A stretch of 64,000 nt of DNA from Gadus chalcogrammus (Eukaryota > Chordata > Actinopteri > Gadiformes > Gadidae): NCBI RefSeq assembly GCF_026213295.1, contig NC_079415.1:21100847-21164846 (forward strand), written 5' to 3'. Below the pieces are notes generated by a model. It saw only the letters and a program-made list of their open reading frames with translations. It made no database searches and was not told the origin of the DNA. This document shows, one piece after another, positions 10,740 through 22,531 of the stretch (position 1 is the first letter of the stretch; each line of letters starts with the position of its first letter). The position numbers were made by a program, and so were the translations under genes.

Positions 10740-13292
10740 AGCATTACTTAAATGTTGTCGACCCAGTCACCTATTGCATCACTTCCTTTAGGGCTTCGGC
10801 CTCCTAATTGATCATTGTAGTATAATTGAATGCCCTCTTTCATATATATGATACCTCCACCACTGGGACGTGGCAACAATTCTCCAAATCCATATGGGGA
10901 GGGGGGGGGTGATGCTTGTGGACAGTAGGGTTGTACACTAGACATAAATAGGAAGCAACAGGGAAGGAATGACCTCTCACAAATATATATTTAATAAATT
11001 GTTTCAAATAACCCTGCCTCGTTAAATCATTGAGCTTGGTGTTTTGCTTTCAAAAATAGGTTATAGAAGAAGTCTAAACTGCAGAAAATAAAAACATCCA
11101 AGCTGCCTTTTAAGGATACCTTGGAATATCTGTCTATTTTTAACCATCGGACCCTAGTTTACGACAAAAACAACACAATGGACGGTAGCTCCTTTGCCGC
11201 GTGGTTTTTAGAGCCATGTAAGGATTAGAGGGGCTGGTCGATAGCAACCACCATAGCAACCATGACGGTCAAGTGACTGGATGCAACCCCGTTGAAAAAA
11301 ATAGAATACCACCCTACACACTGAGGAGAATAATGATATTTAAATTATTATGACCATGAAGTCTTTATTTGCATGGGTTTACATTTCGTTCTGTGTAGCA
11401 TGGAAAAATCGGAGAAACACTCCCATTCAGAATGCATTGGTTTACATTTCGTTCTTTGGAGCACAGTTATTTTATTTATTTATTTATTTTCAGTTTTTGT
11501 AGGAGGTGCTTCAAAGATGCTAATTTTTCTGCAATAATCCAAAATCCAATGGAAAAACCCGTTGGCTTTTTGTCAAGGGAAACCCAGGGCGACGCTCACT
11601 TCCGGGTTGGCCAACATACGTCATCCCTCCACCACTCTACTGTAAAAACACATGTTCAAGTTGAATGAGAATAATAATAATAATAATAATAATTCTGCCA
11701 TAGTATTTATTTAAGGGGGGGGGGGGGGATACAAGTGTTTTGGCCATTCGTAGTGTTGATCAGCAGAGAAATAATTTGTCAGCAAAGACGGTGACGTCGC
11801 TTAGCAACGGAAGACGCCGGGGTAGACAAATCACCGGACTACTACCCATGCAAGTGAACGGAGCGGTCCACGGCATTGAGAAGACCCGTGTAATAAAGGC
11901 CTATAATATTTCTGTTTATGGCATAGATTTCTCCTCAGATTAGGCCAATAAACCAATGGAAAAATAAAAATAAAAACGCTCGATCAAAGGCCCGGCCCGA
12001 GTATAGAGGTGGGAAATATCGGCCCGACCCGGCCCGCGGGTAGAGAATCTAAACACTGACTGGAACTACTTTGCAGGTGTCTGTAGGGCTATATCAGGAG
12101 TTAATGCACGCACTGCAGCCAATCAGAATACGAGTATTCCCCCAGACCGTGGCCTAAACAATATTATTCACGAGTTATAATCAACCCCTACACATCAATA
12201 TTAATGATAACCCTGTGGAAATTGCTATAAGTGAGAGATACAATTTTGCACGTTGAGCACACAGTTGTGTGAATCGTTTATTTAGCAAGAGAGAAACAGG
12301 AAATCAAAACGTGCTGAAAGTAAACAAATCCCGCATGGGCTCTGACGTCATGAGACGCTCTTAATCCTTAAAGGGACAGCGATCCCTGAACCACCAAGAC
12401 AGTAAACGACATGCCTAACACAATTGAAAGAACAACACATAACAAAATACTGTAGGTGAATTATGTTACACTCACTGCAACCCATTAAATACGGTATGAT
12501 TTCTAGATGTCATGGCAACATCCGATCGAGGCATCGACGCGGACGTTCATTCACATAGCCAAAAACAAGAGAATAGATGGCTAGATAAAATAAACATCCA
12601 GACCTACAATTCTAAAAAGAACAGATGAAGCAGCTACCCTTTTTTCCTTCGCGGTTTGCCTACAGAGCAGCGCACCTGCATTTAATATATCCGTGCATTG
12701 TCGCAATTTCTCAGTATCAAAGGTGAAAGTAGAAACGGGTGGCCAAAAGCTGTCATATTGTTAGTTATCACAGACAATTTTAAGTAGAAACGGGTGGCCA
12801 AAAGCTGTAATTTGTTAGTTATCACAGACAAGGGAGAACGCTCCCGTACAGAACCTTAGTTTGGAAGTCGTGCTTAGTGACACGACAAATAGCCTACTTC
12901 CAATTTAAATACAACATTTAGAAAATAGGCCTACGTGTCCCTGATCACGTTTCAATAGATTAAATAACGTGACAGTGTCACGTATTTTCGTGAGACCAGG
13001 TTTGAGCGTGTGCATGGGTTGAATTGCGTGTGTCTCACGCCGAATGCATGAGACATGAGAGCCCTGTATTTACGTGACACAAACCAGCACCGCAAATGTT
13101 CTCTCCCGCTTGAGATGACGTCTTTCTTTATAGGTTCATGGGTCTGATGCGCCGATTTCCCATGCTGATATCCCCGGAGATTCTCGGACATCTTCAACAA
13201 TTTGGCTATCTCATTACACGCTAAATAATATAATTATAGCCTAATTATATATATAGCCTATATATATATATATATAGCCTATATATATAGCC

Positions 13293-13325
<33 letters not shown>

Positions 13326-13645
13326 TAGCTAAATATATATATATATATATAGCATTTGTGGTTTTGGCATAAACATAACTAGGGTGCACTGTACTATCTG
13401 CGCGCACCCTTTCTGAAGCCTCTCTCTCGCTCTCTCTCTCTGTCCCTCCCTCTCTCTCTTCCTCTCTCTCTCGTACCGTTTTGTGGAGCACGTTAATTGT
13501 TTGAGAACACTCCCATTCAGAATGCATTGGTTTACATTTCGTTCTGTGTAGCACGCAAAAAGTCGGACTATCGTGCTCTGGAACACGCTTCAATAGAATA
13601 ACGTTCGTGCGCATGAGCACGCAATCGCGTGATACTGGGTTGGGC
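10740..13645 (-). mobile_element. R1 repeat, copy B (most complete)
   Basis: Reverse complement of copy C (19965-22040 plus 30512-32805). It is the longest uninterrupted copy and shows the empty sites for the insertions in copies A, C and D. One end reads gcgtgatactgggttg. Contents include a solo LTR (12214-12479), an AT-rich tract (13205-13350), CT-rich simple sequence and repeated motifs around tcacg. No conserved ORF. Confidence 0.8.
12214..12479 (-). mobile_element. Solo LTR in R1 copy B
   Basis: 266 bp, read on the minus strand as tgcagtgagtg...caatttccaca, with aaataaacgattcacac (polyA-type signal) inside. Flanked by the 4-bp TSD ACCC (12210-12213 and 12480-12483). The orthologous LTR sits in copy C (31101-31367), so it entered R1 before R1 spread or duplicated. 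Confidence 0.8.
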
Positions 13646-13677
13646 ATCTAGTTAATATATATATCTATGCTCACACC

Positions 13678-15117
13678 CATAGATATATATATTAACTAGA
13701 TGCCCTACGGCGGCGTCTAAAACGTCACTATAGGCCGCCATCTTACCACAGTAAAGCTTTCTGGTGGAATCTGTTGTACCGGACGTAAGTCAGTGATCTG
13801 CACAAACGCTAATACTCTTATCTCGCTGAAATCTTGACGGATTTACAAACGGTTTGGTTTCTTACAAACGTTATTAACGTGGTTATAATTCTGGATACTT
13901 GAACATGTTTAAATTGCAGCTTTTCTCCTCGAAAAATGACTTAATTGTGCAGCTTAGTTGTGTATCACGGGTAGGCTACTAGCTACCCAGTAATTTTACA
14001 TCGATGGGGGAGGCAGAATTGCTATTTTCAATATAGTTTAAGTTGAACATGAATAAACTGAAGTTGCAAATGATTTCCAATCGGGTTTGTTGGTCTTACA
14101 TTATGAATTCTACAGGAAATTGCTGACAAGTGAAGATGCCAGACTTCTGTGCAGCCTGGATGCGTTAATCTGCAAACTCTTGAAACGAGAACCCGTGGGA
14201 TCACCTTTCACCTGTAGGATATTACAATATTATCACTTTTATTTTTAGGATAATCGTTAGTTACTTAGTGGAAGTATATACAATAACGGTCCTGTTACAC
14301 AGGAACAGCGGGGCTAGTATGACATGATAGTATTGCTAGATTGTTAGAAGGCTTTTTAGAATATGTTTGTTAACACAATCACTGAATGGAAGTTTGGACA
14401 CCTTTTTATTGTTTTTAGTGTGGTTAATCTTAAATACTGATTGAAAATGTTGACAATAATTAATATATCTGGGTGAATTTCTCACTTTTTTAAGGTTTCA
14501 AACCTATGGTGGCATCATGCCTTCAGTGTGTCTTGAACAGCCACAAAGGTTGCACATATTATATTCATATTTTAACGTATTTGTCTAAATGCATACTCGA
14601 CTGTAGATTGATTTGAGTGAAGTTACAAACACAATAGATTGCTGAGTTTTAGTAGCCCATATATTGATTTAACATAAATCACATGAATACCTTGTGCATG
14701 TGTGTATTTATTGCACCTATCTGTTCTGTTTAATGTTAGTTTCATATGAAAACACATGGTTATAATTACATAAATACATCTCTGTACAGGGTGGGGATTT
14801 CAACATGCAGCCTTTCTTGATGTATATTTGTAAAGGGAAATCTTGTACCTATTTTAGAACATTATTATTTTTTTCTTAGAACATAACAATTATTCATAAG
14901 TATGTACTGTTATATCTCTGACGTTTATAACAAACCAAACCGTTTGAAAATCGGTTGAAAATTGAGCAAGTTATGGTTATTTAAAAAGTACATGAATCAC
15001 TACCAACACAATGTTATTGGTGAGCAGCTTACTGTGGTAAGATGGACGCCAGTGGTGACGTTCGACTCCATTGGCCAGCACCGCGGACGAGGCATCTAGT
15101 TAATATATATATCTATG
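13678..15117. mobile_element. TIR element with AT-rich ends
   Basis: Ends are inverted repeats of about 27 bp (catagatatatatattaact...; partner at 15091-15117), followed by imperfect inner repeats that share 'gccgccatcttaccacagta'. Both sides carry CTCACACC (13670-13677 and 15118-15125), consistent with an 8-bp TSD. No gene recognised in the 1.4 kb interior. Confidence 0.7.
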
Positions 15118-15125
15118 CTCACACC

Positions 15126-16780
15126 GGCTTCTTTGAAAACAAATGCACATAGCTAGCATAGAAATTAATGGGGAAGGGTCGTCAACGAGTTGTTACGACA
15201 GTGTTGTAAAATATCTCCTCCGAAGCTGTAGGGGGAGCTCAATGCGACCGCAAACTTAGAAAACACAGAAGAAGTGGCCAAAGTTGCATAGTTCCCCTTT
15301 AATGCTATGCTTCTATTTATTTAGTAATCATTAAGGAGCAGGTAGGAATTAGGGGACATTGGGGTTCTCATCCAGAACCTTTCGGTTAGGAATCCCTAAC
15401 CACCTAATAATGAGTTTCTCTGGCCCATCTGAAACATATGGATTCCCAAACACCGTTAGAGGGGAGGTAGTAGCGGGCTCAACAGGACATGGTAACTTAA
15501 ATCATAAAAATATACTAGTCTTACATTAAACTGGAGTTTATTTTGCAGCCCATGTCGAATCCCCCCCTCCCCATTGCCCTTCTAGGTCTACTGTTGCAGA
15601 ACACCACAGCAGCACAGTGGCTGTTTGTATCCAACGCTCTGGACATCATTTGACGGGCCGAGGTCTGAACAGCGCCCTTTTCTGGGTGGGGGAGGGGGGG
15701 ACCACATTAGTGGAGCACAGCGGCGACAGTGTGCAGGAGGACAGTGGAGAATGCCTCGCCCTCAACCTTACCCCTATCCCGCCATCATTAGGATTCCTCC
15801 TACGTACAGAAAATTACTGGGAGCGTCCACGAGGGCAGCACTTTGCTGCGACCTCTCCTTTCCGCTGCTCGGGTTCGGAGCCTGCGTTCCGCCGCCACAA
15901 TGCGGCTCATTGAGGCACCGCCTCGTACCATGAATCATCCACAGGAATGTCGTTCGCTCACGGCGGAGGACCGCAGGGTCGGTCAGCGGAGCTTGCGTCA
16001 AAGAGACGTGTCATCAAAGCACCGGCCTCGGGCCGCCAGCCAATTCTTCCCGCCCCAAGATTTTAATCTTTCACTTTTTTTTGTTTGAGTCGACATGTCT
16101 GTTTTGCCTTTTGAACGTCTGATACATACAATAAAAGTCTTTACTGGTGCCGTGTTGAGGTCGCAGGTGTGGTATGAGGGCCGTTGATGCATAGCGGTGT
16201 CAGAAGCTTAACTGTCATGTTTTAGAAACATGGCCACGCAGAACTCTATTTTGGAAGTTCTCCAATTCTGTTTGTGTGCTCTGGTTGTTCTCAGCCCTGC
16301 ATTGTGAGCTTTGGATCTAAATGTCTGCCAAAATAACACAAAGTGAGTGTAAAAACACTATCCAACAACAGATTCAAATCACTTTTTTAGATGCTTCGGG
16401 GAGTTCTGACAACAACCAACTAACTTGGTTACCATTAGACGGTGTTGATCTCTGTCTCAGCCTCCGCAGGTTTAGGGTCAATGAGTAAATCCTCAATCCT
16501 CATCCCATGAGCTGGTGTGACACCAGAGTCTGTGTGGAGCATCCTTCTGCTCAGTGAATACCTCCTCTTCATTTATCCTGCTAATGACAAGGGCTGTGAT
16601 TAGCATGTCCCTGAGAACACAATAAGCTACACTGTTGTGTTTCTAAGGCACGCAATGAATGGCTAATCGCTATAAGGGCTAAATATCGAATGCACGGGTT
16701 TAGCACATTCTTGGGAGGATTGGGTATGAGCTGAATGGGTTCCAGTTCTCTGTCACCATGTGATGACTTGGCCTGATGGG
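15126..16780. other. Non-repetitive stretch, nothing recognised
   Basis: Open frames around 15617-16090 are short and mutually overlapping on both strands, with no motif I recognise. I see no reliable splice-bounded exon. It may be intronic or intergenic host DNA. Confidence 0.4.
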
Positions 16781-16837
16781 TTCTGAGGGGTGTGTTTTAT
16801 AGCAGAGATGAACACGTTATTAATGATGGAAGTGGAT

Positions 16838-16980
16838 TTATCTCTCTCTCTACCTCTCTCTATCTCTATGTGTCCATCTTCCTCTCTGTCTCTCTCTCTC
16901 CCCCTGCCTCGCTGTCTCCCCTCCCCTGTCATCTCACTCTCTCTTCATCTCCCCCCCCCTCCCCTCACTCTCCCGCGTTC

Positions 16981-17013
<33 letters not shown>

Positions 17014-17020
17014 TCTCCCT
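16838..17020. repeat. (CT)n-rich and poly-C tract
   Basis: Pyrimidine-rich simple sequence that includes an uninterrupted run of about 30 C at 16981-17010. Confidence 0.9.
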
Positions 17021-17820
17021 ATATTGTGGTTATTATCTTTACCCTAATCATTATCCTAAATTGATTGTAAATTACTTCCTATGGAGCTCATATGTTGATG
17101 TGACACAGCTGTGTTCTGTGGGACAGCCTCTGAACTGGGCTCCAGGGTTCTGCCGCCTGGCGTTCACATGTTTTCGTTGAACCCACAGTAGTAGCTGTTG
17201 AACGCAGAAGCATAAATGTGTCTTCAAAATGCAGGAATGCAATGTTATGGAGTATTACCATATAGCTTCTCATACAGCATCATACACTGACCGTGAAACC
17301 TTGTGGAAAATACTGTATGTGCCTCTGAAACTCAACAACTTGTAAAACTACCTCATGATAGCTTGACAAGAGAATATATGGAGTGATGGATCAATAACAT
17401 TGACAGCAAAATGTTACGTTGATTGAATCCAAATATGTACTGTAATGATGTCAATATACTTGAGTAAATATTTGCAAAATATAAATGAAAGGGAAGGGAA
17501 AAACACATCCATTAGCTGTTTTGACAAAGCCAACGAATCAGAACATTCACAGTCAGAGAGGCAACACTTGGATCTCGCTGGAGAACAGGATTGACTTGAA
17601 TCGCCTAACAGATTCTGGTGAATTAACACAAAATACTCAAAACATGACATGACTAAGTGCAATCTGTCGGCAACACTTCTCCTTCAGATCCTGGCAGTTC
17701 CTCCACCTCCTTCTCTCTTTCCCTCTCCCTCTCCCCCCCCTCTCCCTCTCTCTATCTCTTTCTCTCTCTCTTTATCTCTCTTTCTTTCTTTCTTTCTTTC
17801 TTTCTCTCTCTCCCCTGTAG

Positions 17821-17922
17821 ACGGAGCGAGAAAAGCTGTGGGCGAGCGATGGTATTTCAGGATCCATCGTGGAAAACCCACCTAGTCGTTACTACTACCT
17901 AGCCGTCACACAAACACACTGA
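17821..17922 (+). CDS. Weak candidate terminal exon
   Basis: A 120-base pyrimidine tract (17700-17816) ends in cccctgtag, an ideal splice acceptor. The following phase-0 frame gives 33 codons (TEREKLWASDGISGSIVENP, then PSRYYYLAVTQTH) and a TGA. The composition looks protein-like and differs from the surrounding simple repeats. I do not recognise the family, and the upstream exon is not visible. Confidence 0.2.
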   Translation, partial: TEREKLWASDGISGSIVENPPSRYYYLAVTQTH

Positions 17923-18277
17923 CACACACACACACGCACGCATGCACAGACACACGCACACACACACACCCGCACACACAGAAGGCTTTTTTCACTGTTC
18001 CTAAATTACTTATTTCCTTGATTCCTTGTTTTAAAATAAGCTAAATTGCTGGATGGGGAGAGGAGGAGGTGGAAAAGATAAAGAAAGAAAAAGGAATGGA
18101 GGATGGCGAGAGGAGAAAGGATGGGCCGAGGTGTGAATGATGACGGATATAAAGAGCGCAGAAGAGAATGTTGGAGGGAGACTGTGATCAAAAGCTGAAA
18201 GAAATGTAGATATGTTTTGGATTATAACTCTCTTTAAATTTTCCTTTCGGTGACTGACTGAAAAATTAACAAACAAA

Positions 18278-19227
<950 letters not shown>

Positions 19228-19813
19228 CTTTCTGGCTGAGTACAACGTTTTACACTCTGGCGCCATCTGTCAGCCAAAACCGATCTTATATGATGACTAC
19301 TAACCATGTAAATAGTGTAAACTTCTAAAGCTTTTCAAATCTTATTTGGTGTTTTATTGGTTCTTAATGTGCAAAGTGAACAAGGTGCAAGGTAAATAAG
19401 GTGCAAAGTCAAACCGGACCAATCACATCCCCCTGCCTCCGTTGCGTGGACCGATAGTTAAAAAATATTGGAATGCGCTCGTAGAGCTACGGAGAGGGTC
19501 TCCGACAGGGTCTCAGATGACGGAGAGGGCTCTCCATGTCTACGTACAGCACTTTAGGGAGGAGTATAAACCAGCCTTTAAAGATGAACTGAACTGAAAT
19601 TTAAAGTTTACTTGATATAACAGATGTTTTGACTGCCTTCTCATTGGTACAATAACTAGAAATGGCTGAACTTGCTAATAGGGATTAAATTGTACGGGGC
19701 GCCGCCATGTTGGATTTCAACAATCAGCTACGTCACTGGCATGGTGACCTACTCCTAGTCTGTGGCTCTAGCAGCCATAGCAGGTAATAAGTCAGACTCT
19801 GAGGCTCGCTGAA

Positions 19814-19962
19814 ATGGCTACGGAAAAGCAAACAACCAGGTCTACAGGAGGATCATACTGCATTGCCCCTGGCTGAAGTAATGAATTATATAGGGCCAAG
19901 GCAGCAGGGGTAATCATACATTTCCACAGGCTTCCTTTGAATAGGAAACCAGCCCTTAATAC
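19814..19962 (+). pseudogene. THAP-domain N-terminus, broken
   Basis: ATG at 19814 opens MATEKQTTRSTGGSYCIAPG, then a TGA where the second Cys of the C2CH zinc site is expected. The frame goes on as SNELYRAKAAG and VIIHFHRLPLNRKPA, matching the THAP pattern 'C-x-x-x-G-C-S-N ... F-H-R-(F/L)-P'. THAP domains are the DNA-binding heads of P-element and some DDE_Tnp_4 transposases and of THAP host proteins. The copy ends at the R1 copy C boundary (about 19963). The Cys-to-stop change makes it a pseudogene. Whether it was the head of the transposase family at 46346 is a guess. Confidence 0.6.
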
Positions 19963-20495
19963 ACAACCCGGTATCACGCGATTGCGTGCTCATGCGCACG
20001 AACGTTAATCTATTGAAGCGTGTTCTAGAGTACGATAGTCCGACTTTTTGCGTGCTACACAGAACGAAATGTAAACCAATGCTTTCTGAATGGGAGTGTT
20101 GTCAGACAATGAACGTGCTACACAAAACGCTACGAGAGAGAGAGAAAGAGAGAGAGGGAGGGACAGAGAGAGAGAGAGAGAGCGAGAGAGAGGCTTCAGA
20201 AAGAGTGTGCGCAGATAGTACAGTGCACCCTAGTTATGTTTATGCCAAAACCACAAATGCTATATGTATGTATATATATATATTGCCTAATTATATATAT
20301 TGCCTATATATATGTAAAGGCTATATAATTAGGCTATAATTATATTATTTACCGTGTAATGAGACAATCTATAGCCAAATTGTCGAAGATGCCCGAGAAT
20401 CTCCGGGGATATCAGCATGGGAAATCGGCGAATCAGACCCATGAACCTATAAAGAAAGACGTCATCTCAAGCGGGAGAGAACGTTTGCGGTGCTG

Positions 20496-21422
20496 GGGCC
20501 GTATTCACAAAGGATCTTAGGGCTAAAAGTAGGTCCTAACTGGCGAATTTAGGAGTAACTCCTAAAAATAATGGGCGTGTCACTCTTAAATTTAGGACTC
20601 CTAACTTTTTTCCCTAAGAGCAATTCACAAAGTATTTTAGGACTAAAAGTAGCACCTAAGTCTAGGAGAGCTTAAAAGTCCTCAAGAGGACTCCTAACTC
20701 AGTAAGACCTATTCACAAAGAATCTTAAAATGCCTGTGAGACGAAATGTTAGGGTATTCAATTTATTGTGGAGTTAATGCGCGATGCAATAACATCCCCG
20801 ACTAACAGGAATAATCAGATTAGTCCCGAAATAAAATGTTATAAAAATTATAAATTATAAAAAAATATATATAACTTATAAAAAATAAAAATAATTGCGC
20901 CATCAAAAGACGAGGACGTGTTCGTCAATAGGAAGAAAGTGCATTCCATCAACACGCAGGTTGTTTTTGATGCAAATTTTAACATAGCCTACTGGATGTT
21001 GTTGCAAAGTGGCCTGGATCTTTAGCTACCCATGATTCGCGCATTTTAATGGTGAGCGGTCTGAGGCAGCTTTTTGAGATGTACCAGTTGGGTGTCACTT
21101 GCTGGCTGACAGTGACTATCCATGCAAGACGTGGCTCTAGACACCCTACCTCAATCCACAACCGGGAGCACAGTTAAAGTGTAACATGTAAGTGATTACG
21201 CAGATTACGTATAGTCCTATGCGTAAAACACATCGTATTGGCTCTTTGCGAGCACACAAACATACACGAAATGTTGTGGAGAGAGGAATTGGGCAGATGA
21301 AACGTCGGTTTCATGTCCTCCACGGCGAAATACGCCTCACCCCAGAGAGGGCAAGCACAGTAATCACTGTATGTGCCATTCTACACAACCTCTGCAAGCG
21401 GAGGAACATTCCACTGCCAGAC

Positions 21423-21462
<40 letters not shown>

Positions 21463-22021
21463 GCGATCAACATTACAAGGAATTTGGCCGTGTGGAACCG
21501 AGTGGACAGGCATTTAGGGATCACTTTGAAAACACATTTTAGGTAAACACTTTGGCACAAATCAGTCAACACTTGGGTAGTTCGTAACATTTATTTTCTT
21601 TTAGATTTTACGTATTTTTATTGTTTGCTTTCTCTCTCTCTTGAACGTGCAGGCTACGACGTCATTATCGTGGTCTGCACAAAATTGTCATCATGCGTGT
21701 ATTCTGCTAACTGCACTATAACTACTTAGTAGGAATTCATTTCTAGCCTAGGCTATTTCCTTGTTTTCGGTGATTCAGTGGGCTCGTCTGAACAACCAAT
21801 CACCGAACTGACCGCTTCTAAACTCGTGCACGAGAATTGACGTAATCCATAGCAACGGCGCGTCACTCTTAGTTCACTCTTTGTGATTTATCCTAAGTAA
21901 GAGTAGGTCTCAGCGGCTTTGTGAATAACTTTTAAGACTTTTAAAACTCCTACGTAAAATGTTTTAGCGCGAGTTAGGAGCACTCCTAGCGGTAAGATAA
22001 AATGCTTTGTGAATACGGCCC
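20496..22021 (+). mobile_element. PIF/Harbinger transposon, copy A
   Basis: Inverted repeats GGGCCGTATTCACAAAG / CTTTGTGAATACGGCCC with a 3-bp TSD, CTG (20493-20495 and 22022-22024), as expected for PIF/Harbinger. R1 copy B (about 13090) shows the empty site 'gcggtgctggtttgtg' on the reverse strand. The interior holds degraded transposase. Confidence 0.92.
20893..21542 (+). pseudogene. Harbinger transposase remnant (HARBI1-like)
   Basis: About 20895-21020 encodes IAPSKDEDVFVNRKKVHSIN followed by TQVVFDANFNIAYW, the segment after the first catalytic Asp of Harbinger DDE transposases. From 21192 the frame gives VERGIGQMKRRFHVLHG (with the catalytic Glu) and ITVCAILHNLCKRRNIP. The N-terminus, including the GAIDGTH motif present in copy B (40304-40504), is deleted, and the middle is frameshifted. 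A (GAT)n run (about 21421-21461) has expanded an Asp stretch to 14 residues, against 5 in copy B. Confidence 0.85.
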
Positions 22022-22531
22022 CTGGTTTGTGTCACGTAAGTACAGTGCCGTGTTCCAATACCCATACTGTCCGTACTTACTAGCCAACATTTGAGTACGC
22101 AGTACGTTCCAATTCAGATCCGGCGAAAATAAGTATACTTCAAGGACCCGGATGCCGTACTCAAAACGGGCTAATCGTGAAGTGTGGGATCGAAGGACAC
22201 TCCCAGGCCCCCAGGATAGGCATATACTTCCGCAATCCACCCGTGCTCAGAGGCCAAGCCTGGTATTGCAGCTGTTTAGCTGGGAGTGGACGGGGGTCCG
22301 TCATTTCATGCGGCCCAGAAGTAGATATCGCCGTCCACTCCAATACAAGTGGGGAACAGGATTGTGTCTCCGCAAGAAATGTCTGGATATCAATCAAAGG
22401 CTCATAATTATATTTCTACCCTGTTCTAAAAAAATTTAAGTTTTTTCTTTTCAAAACGCCTCCTCAAGCGTTTTATTAGCAGTTTACTTTGGGTACGCAG
22501 CTGAAAGGAGCCGTACTGAAACAAACGGCTC

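Larger units (their letters stand above)
19965..22043 (+). mobile_element. R1 repeat, copy C, left part
   Basis: Starts ccggtatcacgcgattgcgt and matches the reverse complement of 13060-13640. Split by the Harbinger element at 20496-22021. Similarity stops after 'gtgtcacgtaagtacag' (about 22043) and resumes at 30512, so an 8.5 kb nest lies inside copy C. Confidence 0.8.

Noticed and set aside
15617..16088. Overlapping ORFs of 75-102 codons
   Set aside because: Three or more frames on both strands are open together, none has recognisable motifs, and there is no conserved splice structure. Likely compositional.
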